This document shows, one piece after another, positions 12,001 through 20,209 of a stretch of DNA of 64,000 nucleotides (its first letter is position 1; every line of letters starts with the position of its first letter). Under the pieces are notes generated by a model. That model worked only from the letters and a program-made list of their open reading frames with translations, had not been told where the DNA came from and ran no database searches. The position numbers and the translations under genes were made by a program. This stretch comes from Mesostigma viride (taxonomy: Eukaryota > Streptophyta > Mesostigmatophyceae > Mesostigmatales > Mesostigmataceae): positions 41,001 to 105,000 of the forward strand of contig RPFO01000649.1 of NCBI GenBank assembly GCA_009746045.1, given 5' to 3'.

Positions 12001-15000
12001 GGTCAGCAGGAACTTACCTAGGTTTGGAATGCTTCATCGTCCACGAGCCAAGTTTGCATGCTTCCTTGTCTACCTCGCAGCAATTCCACCGCTTCATCAT
12101 CTACCTACCCAAGCTGACATGCTTTACCGCCCTTACACTTTGGTTGCAACTCTGATACTGTACCGCCCACATACGTAACTGCCAATGCTAACGGCTTCAC
12201 CACCCACACACTTGGCTGTCAAAATGATTCCCCGCTCACACACTTAGGGTTTTGCATGCTTGGTTGCCCACACACCATATACCAAATCCCGTATACAGAA
12301 CACTACATACTACACACCATATGCTATAGAGTACTACTGTATACTTAGGTCTTATACAGCACACTACATACTATACACCATATACTATAGAGTTCTACTA
12401 TATACTTAGGTCTTATACAGCACACTACATACTATACACCATATGCTATATGCTATAGAGTACTACTGTATACTTAGGTCTTATACAGCACACTACATAC
12501 TATACACCATATGCTATAGAGTACTACTATATACTTAGGTCTTATACAGCACACTACATACTAAACACCATATACTATATGCTATAGAGTACTACTATAT
12601 ACTTAGGTCTCCAACACGAGCGCTCCATCAACTATGTACCTGAGCGCTGGCACGTGGCTGGCAGCCGGCACCAGCGGGGCCGTGTCCATGCCGGGTACTT
12701 GCAGCTGCATCAGGTCCCCGCCCACCTCAAACGCTTGCCCGCGGCTGCCGGATGCGATCGGTGACATCAGCAGGGGGGACTCGCTACCCAGCAGGTCCCC
12801 CATCACAGGTGGCTGGCTGGGTGCCGCCGCGGCCGCTGCGTCAGATGGTGAGGTGGAGCTCTGCGGCCGACCAGATAGCGCAACAAGAATGCGTGGGGGG
12901 GGGGACAGAGAGCGCAAAACAGAACACGGCCCCCCCCGCGGTTAACACACACATTCACACAGGGCGGCGCTGCTGGAATGTACACCCTGCCAGAGGGCAC
13001 ACGCACGTAGGGACACACACGCAATTACGCGCGCACTCCCGCACACCATTCTCTTCCCCCCCCTGACACACCCACAACCTCCCACGACCACCCACAACCA
13101 CCCACAACCACCCACAACCACCCACAACCACCCACAACCACCCACAACCACCCACAACCACCCACAACCACCCACAACCACCCACAACCACCCACAACCA
13201 CCCACAACCACCCACAACCACCCACAACCACCCACAACCACCCACAACCACCCACAACCACCCACAACCACCCACAACCACCCACAACCACCCACAACCA
13301 CCCACAACCACCCACAACCACCCACAACCACCCACAACCACCCACAACCACCCACAACCACCCACAACCACCCACAACCACCCACAACCACCCACAACCA
13401 CCCACAACCACCCACAACCACCCACAACCACCCACAACCACCCACAACCACCCACAACCACCCACAACCACCCACAACCACCCACAACCACCCACAACCA
13501 CCCACAACCACCCACAACCACCCACAACCACCCACAACCACCCACAACCACCCACAACCACCCACAACCACCCACAACCACCCACAACCACCCACAACCA
13601 CACACACACGCACACCCGCATGCACACACAGAGCGGAGCAATCCAACACAGGTTGCCCACGCACCGTACTGAGGGAAAAAGAGCCACGCATCCAGTAGGG
13701 GGGTGGAGAGAGCGTGTTGTTATGTGCTTCTCATCCCTGACTCTACGAAGTACGAAACAACACAGGAGAGAGGGAAGGCTTCAACCCACCTGTTGGTGCC
13801 GGCGGGCGGAACCCGCGTCGGCGCCGGCTGCGGCGCCCCCTCCATTTGAACGCTCCTCTCCAGTGGACGACGAGGGCGCGAGTCCCAGGGACCGCATCTC
13901 CTCCTCGGTGATGCCCAGCAGGGAGATTACCTAGGGGGGGGGCGGGGGGCGCACGGGCAGCATGGGCAGCATGAGTACAGCGATAGGACCACCAAGCTGA
14001 AAACCGGATGAACCACCGACCCGGCTCACCACCCACAAGCGCCCACAAGCGCCACCCCGCCAACCACCCCGCACAGGACATGCCACGTCCTGTGACATGC
14101 CACGTCCCTGTGTGCAGCCCCCACAAGCGCAAGCAACACGCGTGCATGCAGTGTGGGGAGAGGCATGCCACCGTGTCGGGAGCCAGAACTACCTGATCGC
14201 TCTTGTGCTGCCCACACGTTGACAGCTTTTCCAAGGCATGCCACCTGTCCTGGGCTTCACATAGGCACCCCCTTCATGAGGGGTCGGGGTCGCTGTGACC
14301 AGTTCCTGTGCCACATCGCCACCCGTACACCCTTTGCGCGCACTACCGTCATTCACCCCTTAGGTTGGGTTTGGGTTTGCTTTCGTTGGGCTCACGCCGT
14401 ACGTTGGGTTGATGCGATGCATCCGGGGGGCCAAACTTGATGGCGTGGACCCAACGAAAGCAATCAATACTGACTGGATGACTGTACTTGTCCGCTCGTG
14501 CAGTGCCGTACACGGTACACCATGACAGCACACATACCGGCCACGAGCCAGGCATGCCACCGGTCCGCTATCGCTGTGCCTGGTTGTAGTGCAGTCCAGT
14601 ACACTAAACCCTAAACTGTTAAGTGCGCATACCTGCAGGCTCTTGTCCCTCAGTGACGGGTGGGGCGAGCGTGCGCACTCCACCACACACTCGAGGCGCT
14701 CCATGAAGAACGCCCCGACCTGCTCGTACGCACGCTGGGCCGCAGCACGCGCCTCGCCCTCGCCGGACCCTGGCGGTGGCGGGCGCAGCAAGGCCTCCAG
14801 CACGCACATGGCTTTCAGCCGCACCTGGGTGGGGGGAGGAGGAGGGGCGCAAGGGGAGGGGCAAGGGGAGGGGCAAGCGGAGGGGCCAGGGCAGGTGCAA
14901 GGGCAGGTGCAAAAGGGGGGGGCAGGGGAGGGGGCGAGGGGAGGGGGCAAGGGGAGGGCCAGGAGCGAGGGAGGTGCAGACGGACAAAGGGAGAGTGGGT

Positions 15001-17287
15001 CACAAGCGGTAGGTGCAGAGGGAGGTTGTGACGGAGGCAGCAAGCGGCACCTTTGAAGTCAGCAACCAGCGCCTCTTTGGAGAGAAAGCGAGCACAAACA
15101 CCCCACAGGTCAATATTGCTTTTGTCAAAGACAAACAGAGTGGGAGCCGAACATAAAAACCTTGCCTCCACAAATTCTCTGACCCCCACGTCGGAACCTT
15201 GCCCACACATACGACATTTGTCCTGCCCATGAAACCCCCGCCCGCACCTACGACATTTGTCCTGCCGATGACCCCCCCACCCGCACATACGACATTTGTC
15301 CTGCCGATGACCCCCCCGCCCGCACCTACGACATTTGTCCTGCCCATTGACCCCCCGCCCGCACCTACGACATTTGTCCTGACCATGGAGCGCGGGACGT
15401 TGGATGTCCCATGAAAACACGGGGTGGTCCACCTATACCCAACAGGGGAGCTGACCCCTGTGCCCGCCCGCCCGCCCGCACACTTACTTACGCGGCGACC
15501 ACTCAGCGAAGAAAACAGCGGGCTGCGCCGAGAGCCATCCTCCAGCAACAGAAATCATGTGCTGCACCCCCTATCTCTATGCACCCCATTTGGTATGCAT
15601 GATGCAAGCCGCAGGTCTTGTGGGTTGCCCCAACGAAAGAGGTGTACACCCCACGCCCGCGGTGGTGGCGGCGGTGATGGCCCGGGCTGCCTTCCCCTAC
15701 ACATCCCTGCCTTCCCTTATGGACACTCTATCCCCACCGCAAGAAACTCTCCCCCACTTCTGGGCAAGGTACCCCCACCACTGGGTGATGCTGCCCCCCC
15801 CCCCTCCCCGCCCCCTCCCCCACCTCCTCTAGTCTCCTGCGCCTGCCGCGCTGGCCCAAAGCACCGCGCCCTCTACGTCCACGTCGCGGTCCACGCAGGC
15901 ATGGCTGCAAACCCCACCTGCCCATTCCGCGCCCTCTACCTGCCCTTTTTGCGCCCTCTACCTGCCCATCCCGCGCCCTCTACCTGCCCTTTTGCGCCCT
16001 CTACCTGCCCTTTTTGTGCCCTCTACCTGCCCTTTTTGCGCCCTCTACCTGCCCTTTCCGCGCCCTCTACCTGCCCTTTTTGCGCTCTCACCTGCCAGGT
16101 GCACCCTTTACCTGCTCCTATTGTGCCCTCACCTGGATAAACTCAACTACTGGCCTGCCCCTCACCTGCCAGTTGCGCCCCGTCAGCTTGCTCTCTATCG
16201 CGGCCGCCAGCACCTCCGCGTCCAGCGATGCTGCCGCCTGCACCAGCAGCCGTAACGCCTCGCGGCTCGGCTGCGCCCTCACGCCACCTGGCGCCGTGAC
16301 GTTGTTCACCAGACGCGCCTCCTCTGTGACCGCCTCACCACCGCTGGCCTCGCTGTACCCGCCGCCAAAGTAGGCGTCGCCGCTGGCAGATGTCACGCCG
16401 CCGCCAGATGTCGCCGGGCCACTGGCCGCGGGGCTGTACTCCGGCAGCTCCTGCTGCGGGGAGTATCCGCTGTACGAGTCGCTGCTGCGGTTGGCATAGG
16501 AGTCGCCGCGCGTGGCGTCGGAGGAGGTGCCGCGGGCGGACCAGGTGAAGTTGATGCCGGAGGAGGCGGTCGCGTTGGTGGGCTGGCTGAACTTGCCGCT
16601 GAGGGAGGTGAGCTTGGAGAAGATCGGGTTGCCAAAGCCGACAATGCCACCCGACGATGACCTGGCGCCTGAGTCGCTGCCAGATGGCGCAGGGCCGCCG
16701 TACTCGCTGCTACCGAAGCCTTGGATGCGGGACTTTACGGCGCTAGCGGCGGCGTCGGTGCCGGACGGGGCCGCCTGCTCCTCGAAGATGGCAGCGAGGG
16801 CATCCTTGGCGGTATCACGGACGGCTTTGTTCAATGCATCTCCGCGCAACTCCTCTTGCACGCCCTTGAACTGCAGCATCGCCCGCACGGCAGCGACGTG
16901 GCGCTGCATCCCCTTGCGAAACGTGGTGTCTTTGCGGCATACCACTTTAATGATGCGGAGCACCTGCATTATGCAGATAAGTGGGTTTAAGAAAAGCAAA
17001 TGGTACCTTATATAAGTTCGGGAAAGGCAGAAACACATTCCGTGCAACGGGGGGAAAGCATAAACAACAGTTGTCTTTCTGTCTGCATTGAGATTGCTAA
17101 CCTTCTGCTTTATAATAGGAGACTCCTTGTTCATCCGCTTTATAAGATAGTCCTGTATGTCCTTAACGACATCAGGAGAGGAGGCTTTCACAAGGTCGCA
17201 GATCTCATCGAGGACGTATACGGGGGTGACACTGTCGTCGGCACTTGTCGCGCTATTCAATAGGCGCAGCCTCCGAAATGCCTCCAT
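5428..17287 (-). CDS. AP-4 complex accessory protein, tepsin/MTV1-like (whole gene)
   Basis: The gene encodes a peripheral membrane protein of AP-4 coated vesicles at the trans-Golgi. Seven exons are modelled: 17287-17102, 16963-16166, 14824-14633, 13930-13790, 12860-12640, 11169-10757 and 6020-5428. The phases fit at every join and sum to 2,544 nt (about 847 residues). Exons 1-2 give an ENTH domain (APVY-like VTPVYVLDEICDLV, then RIIKVVCRK, GDALNKAVRDTAKDALAAIF). IQGFGS and GIVGFGNPIF follow, as in plant MTV1. Exons 2-4 give a second helical VHS-like domain (NWQ/VRLKAMCVLEALL). The disordered tail holds IFSGMKV (11052-11072), LFEGMSL (10941-10961) and SDVFDFI (5467-5487). These resemble the known AP-4 beta-appendage motif LFxG[ML]x[LV] and epsilon-appendage motif. 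Start and stop are uncertain: in-frame ATG also at 17359, and a GTGAGT donor at 5463 may lead to another exon. Confidence 0.88.
5663..5745 (-). repeat. 21-bp coding repeat (MPGYPAG)
   Basis: Four to five 21-bp units in tepsin exon 7, in frame, each containing CCAGGCATGCC. Unit-length change would add or remove seven residues of disordered tail. Confidence 0.85.
6141..10065. repeat. 22/24-bp minisatellite, about 3.9 kb, in tepsin intron 6
   Basis: Roughly 170 units of CACACAACACTATCATCACG plus GT, in a 22-bp form and a 24-bp form with one extra CA, mixed irregularly. Scattered point variants occur (CGACAC, CTACCATC, CTATCAAC). No plus-strand frame contains a stop, so 1,300-codon open frames appear. 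They are artefacts: the array lies in an intron (6021-10756) of a minus-strand gene. Confidence 0.97.
10270..10412. repeat. Degenerate CTATAGACCTGCTG repeat
   Basis: About eight diverged units of a 13-17 bp motif CTATAGACCTGCTG inside tepsin intron 6, next to the large array. Confidence 0.7.
10757..11169 (-). CDS. tepsin/MTV1 exon 6 with AP-4-binding-type motifs
   Basis: 413 nt; phase 2 in, phase 1 out (donor GTAAGAGG at 10756). It contains GGDIFSGMKVRAG and SGLFEGMSLVMS. Two spaced matches to LFxG[ML]x[LV] suggest a doubled beta4-appendage site, the first degenerate. GGSLLDDLAM and TMDLLAGLS follow. The acceptor at 11170 could instead be another AG a few codons inside. Confidence 0.8.
11373..11522 (-). 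other. Possible extra exon in tepsin intron 5
   Basis: 150 nt between acceptor CTGCAG and donor GTACGTG. Its length is a multiple of three, so it could be an optional cassette between exons 5 and 6. In the phase set by exon 5 it is open but cysteine/arginine-rich and unconvincing. Another frame gives a more protein-like ALGTHGAVLPAVRILEGG. No family is recognised. Confidence 0.25.
12290..12610. repeat. AT-rich 60-70-bp tandem repeat in tepsin intron 5
   Basis: About five units built from CTTAGGTCTTATACAGCACA and ACTATACACCATATGCTATA, with small internal length changes. It abuts the donor of exon 5 (12639). Confidence 0.9.
12640..12860 (-). CDS. tepsin/MTV1 exon 5
   Basis: 221 nt, starting in phase 0 after CGCAG and ending two bases into a codon at donor GTACAT (12639). 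It encodes low-complexity tail with MGDLLGSESPLLMSP and GGDLMQLQVPGMD. The DLL-type motifs are common in clathrin-adaptor tails; their role here is inference. Confidence 0.75.
13071..13600. repeat. 10-bp array CCCACAACCA, 53 units, in tepsin intron 4
   Basis: Fifty-one identical 10-bp units preceded by two variants (CCCACAACCT, CCCACGACCA). On the transcribed strand it reads TGGTTGTGGG. Spurious frames GCGWLWVVVG come from it. It is followed by a CA-rich run. Confidence 0.98.
13790..13930 (-). CDS. tepsin/MTV1 exon 4
   Basis: 47 codons, phase 0, acceptor CCTAG at 13931 and donor GTGGGT at 13789. It starts VISLLGITEEEMRSLGL and ends in a Gly/Ala linker RRHQQ. It was found by requiring splice signals and phase between exons 3 and 5, because the open frame is short. 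Confidence 0.75.
14633..14824 (-). CDS. tepsin/MTV1 exon 3 (VHS-like helices)
   Basis: 64 codons, phase 0 at both ends (acceptor CCCAG at 14825, donor GTATGC at 14632). It reads VRLKAMCVLEALLRPP through FFMERLECVVECARS to LRDKSLQ. Amphipathic helices separated by a Gly/Glu/Ala loop fit the tepsin VHS-like fold. Confidence 0.85.
15186..15390. repeat. 39-bp tandem repeat in tepsin intron 2
   Basis: Five units marked by ACGACATTTGTCCTGCC at 15211, 15250, 15289, 15328 and 15367, separated by C-rich ATGACCCCCCGCCCGCACC-type spacers. Confidence 0.92.
15913..16125. repeat. 21-22-bp repeat GCCCTCTACCTGCCCTTTTT in tepsin intron 2
   Basis: About nine units of a 21-22-bp motif with variable T run, close to the donor of exon 2. 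Contains CTACCTG repeats. Confidence 0.9.
16166..16963 (-). CDS. tepsin/MTV1 exon 2 (ENTH end, linker, start of VHS-like domain)
   Basis: 266 codons, phase 0 at both ends (acceptor CAG/GTG at 16964, donor GTGAG at 16165). The ENTH domain ends with FKGVQEELRGDALNKAV. A Gly/Ser linker carries IQGFGSSEYG and GIVGFGNPIFSKL. The exon closes with helices EALRLLVQAAASLD and LTGRNWQ, the entry to the second domain. Intron 1 (16964-17101) is 138 bp, in frame and stop-free, so a retained-intron reading is open, but removing it restores ENTH continuity. Confidence 0.9.
17102..17287 (-). CDS. tepsin/MTV1 exon 1 (ENTH domain, first part)
   Basis: Starts MEAFRRL at 17287 and runs to IIKQK with donor GTTAGC at 17101. 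The residues VTPVYVLDEICDLV and KRMNKESPIIKQK align without gaps to the start of plant MTV1 ENTH domains as I know them, which supports this start over the upstream in-frame ATG at 17359. An acceptor-like AATAG just before the ATSADD stretch leaves open a separate upstream first exon. Confidence 0.75.
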
Positions 17288-17689
17288 GAGGATACACTGC
17301 GGCTGCACAAGCCTCCCAACCTGGCAACACTCCCAACCTTTTCGCTTCACGCCAAGCAATCTGCGGCGAACCCAGCGATGGCGATTCGGAAGTAACCAAA
17401 ATTACTTAATCAGGCTGGCCAAACCTGGCAGCTGGTGGCATCGCTGATGCGACGCTAATTAGTGTTCCACACCGGGGTCTCGTATTTGTTCAAGACCTCA
17501 AGTCGAGAGATTCCGCGTTGCGTTGGTACACCTGTAAAGGCGGGACGTGGCATGCACCCCATTATACAGTACAGTAGTGTACAGTACTGTATAACAGAGG
17601 CGGTGAGAATACCATGCCCCCCAGGTATGCTCCCATGTCCCCCTCACCAAATCACAAATTTCCGTATACGGAAATTTTGTCCATCATTA
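17288..17689. other. Upstream side of the tepsin gene
   Basis: Probable 5' UTR and promoter side of the minus-strand gene; no core promoter element is convincing. It contains a perfect 22-bp palindrome at 17656-17677 centred on CCGTATACGG. Another element end begins at 17690. Confidence 0.4.
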
Positions 17690-17728
17690 TTTTCCGGGTA
17701 AATGGGTATTTTTATTAACCAACAGGAA

Positions 17729-18143
17729 TATCGTTAGGTGAAGGGGTACCACGTATCGACCAGCTGGTTACCCAATGTGTGTAGTCTGATAGGTGATATG
17801 TTTAGAAGGTTGTCAGTCATTATTCGCTGAAACTGACACATGTTATTTAGTTAGTTAGTTGTATATCCCACGCCGCACATGGGCAGCAGAGGCCAGAGAG
17901 TCGATAGTAGCCGAGGGCCGGTATTTTTTTGTTGTTGTTGTTGCCCACGCCGCACATGGGCAGCAGAGATTTGGAAACGGCCGACGGGCCGAGGGCCAGG
18001 ATAACTGACTGTCAGGGCACTGACTGTGGGCAACAACAACAACAGCAGTTCAACATGACTGACCTTGAATCCTTGACAGTCCTTGACTGGCCCAGCTGGG
18101 TAACCAGCTGGTCGATACGTGGTACCTCTTAACCTAACGATAC
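17729..18143. mobile_element. Foldback/MITE-like unit, 415 bp
   Basis: Arms at 17729-17773 and 18098-18143 are inverted copies sharing GGTACCACGTATCGACCAGC and CTGGTTACCCA. A second inverted pair inside uses GTTGTTGTTGTTGCCCA against TGGGCAACAACAACAACAG, and CACGCCGCACATGGGCAGCA occurs twice directly. No coding capacity. Confidence 0.75.
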
Positions 18144-18153
18144 TCTTATCCTT

Positions 18154-19500
18154 AAGTGTATTAAAAAACAACTCTCTGCTTGGAGTTCCGGTGAAAAACG
18201 CAGGGGAAGTGGCGCGGGGCGGGTAGTTCCGGTGGCAAACGCAGGGGAAGTGGCGCGGGGGGGGGGAGCGGCCTCTGAGAAGTAAGGAATACTAAGCGAA
18301 AATGCCACGTAGGGGCACAAAGAGAGACTGAACTGAATCGTACTGAGTTACCGCGAATGAGGGGAAGAAGGGCTAGGGGAGGGAAAGGAGTAGCGACGAA
18401 TCGAGTGAACTGGAGACGAAAATGGGTCGTGGGGTGCCCGGAGCTGAGCTGTTCGAAGAGACGGGAAGACTCCTCGGGCTTGGGGGAGGATGAGAGTAGC
18501 AGCGAATAGAAGGAAAGGGAAACTGCTTGGGCGAGGGTAGTTCCGGTGGCAAACGCAGGGGAAGTGGCGCGGGGGGGGGAGCGGCCTCTGAGAAGTAAGG
18601 AATACTAAGCGAAAATGCCAAGTAGTAAGCGTATTAAAAAACAACTCTCTGCTTGGGCGAGGGTAGTTCCGGTGGCAAACGCAGGGGAAGTGGCGCGGGG
18701 GGGGGGAGCGGCCTCTGAGAAGTAAGGAATACTAAGCGAAAATGCCACGTAAAGTGTATTAAAAAACAACTCTCTGCTTGGAGTTCCGGTGAAAAACGCA
18801 GGGGAAGTGGCGCGGGGCGGGTAGTTCCGGTGGCAAACGCAGGGGAAGTGGCGCGGGGGGGGGGGAGCGGCCTCTGAGAAGTAAGGAATACTAAGCGAAA
18901 ATGCCACGTAGGGGCACAAAGAGAGACTGAACTGAATCGTACTGAGTTACCGCGAATGAGGGGAAGAAGGGCTAGGGGAGGGAAAGGAGTAGCGACGAAT
19001 CGAGTGAACTGGAGACGAAAATGGGTCGTGGGGTGCCCGGAGCTGAGCTGTTCGAAGAGACGGGAAGACTCCTCGGGCTTGGGGGAGGATGAGAGTAGCA
19101 GCGAATAGAAGGAAAGGGAAACTGCTTGGGCGAGGGTAGTTCCGGTGGCAAACGCAGGGGAAGTGGCGCGGGGGGGGGGAGCGGCCTCTGAGAAGTAAGG
19201 AATACTAAGCGAAAATGCCAAGTAGTAAGCGTATTAAAAAACAACTCTCTGCTTGGGCGAGGGTAGTTCCGGTGGCAAACGCAGGGGAAGTGGCGCGGGG
19301 GGGGGGAGCGGCCTCTGAGAAGTAAGGAATACTAAGCGAAAATGCCACGTAGGGGCACAAAGAGAGACTGAACTGAATCGTACTGAGTTACCGCGAATGA
19401 GGGGAAGAAGGGCTAGGGGAGGGAAAGGAGTAGCGACGAATCGAGTGAATTGGAGACGAAAATGGGTCGTGGCCCGTGGGGTGCCCGGAACTGAGAGCTG
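18154..19500. repeat. 598-bp tandem duplication with a nested repeated block
   Basis: AAGTGTATTAAAAAACAACT recurs at 18154 and 18752. The two long units match, and a third, truncated copy ends near 19500. Within them a block beginning GTAGTTCCGGTGGCAAACGC, with a variable G run, occurs about six times. Minus-strand open frames here are repeat artefacts. Confidence 0.88.
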
Positions 19501-19670
19501 TTCGAAGAATCGGCGGTGGGCTGCCGGGGTGTGGGGGGGTCCGTTTTGGGTGGGGGGGTGCGGGGGTGCGGGGTGCGGAGAATCGGCGGTGGGGGAAAAG
19601 CTGACGCGTACGCGTCGGCTTGGGGGGGGGGGCTTGTTGGTTACTAAAAAATACCCATTTACCCGGAAAA

Positions 19671-20199
19671 AACCTTGACTGGCCCTCAATTACTGCTGAC
19701 AACAACATCGGTCAACAGGCCAGGGCATCATGCCTTGCATATCGTGCATAAAGCGCGCCGAGAGACGAGATGCGCGGATGGCGGGTCGGCAGAGAGCTGA
19801 CACGTGGCGAGCAGGACGCACGCGGGAGCTTGCCACTTGCCAGTTGCCACCATGGTTGTGCACAGAAGGTATACACACGTGCGGGCTTCCTTGCACAAAT
19901 CTGACGTCCAAAACTGGTTTGCATGCACCTGGTGCCATATTAATAGAGAACGGCGCATTCTTCGCAGCCTGCAAAGGGGGCAAATCAGCTTACGTGTAAT
20001 TGCTAGTGCTCAATAAATGCTCATGCTTGAATTGCTAGCGCTACCGCCTAAATAGATTAACATTAAATGGTAGGCTACATGTTCTTGAAGCTGGGGCACT
20101 ATTCCGAACTGGTTAGTGGGCTGCCCACGGATATATCATGGGCAACCGCTTTGTGATGAGGCTGTTTGTTACTGAGCACGTCTGCGCCTTGACACGTCA
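19671..20199. other. Putative promoter region of the DCAF4-like gene
   Basis: Upstream of the proposed plus-strand start. No recognisable gene, TATA box or repeat; the sequence is mixed and non-repetitive. Confidence 0.3.
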
Positions 20200-20209
20200 A
20201 TGAACGCAG
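20200..20209 (+). CDS. DCAF4-like exon 1 (10-nt candidate)
   Basis: ATGAACGCAG followed by donor GTACGA. It ends one base into a codon, exactly the phase needed by the acceptor at 20549, giving MNADIPGFYYD. It was chosen on phase and position only; a different upstream exon is possible. Confidence 0.3.

Larger units (their letters stand above)
17690..19670. mobile_element. TIR-bounded composite DNA element
   Basis: Inverted arms of about 35 bp at 17690-17724 and 19635-19670 share TTTTCCGGGTAAATGGGTAT and a TAACCAACA end, with few mismatches. Inside are a smaller foldback unit (17729-18143) and a 598-bp tandem duplication. No transposase frame is visible, so it would be non-autonomous. Related ends (TTTTCC.GGTAAAT.GGT) recur at 61656, 61850 and the right window edge. 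Confidence 0.65.

Noticed and set aside
12942-13691. Gly/Trp/Val-rich minus-strand frames
   Set aside because: Translation of the 10-bp CCCACAACCA array within intron 4.
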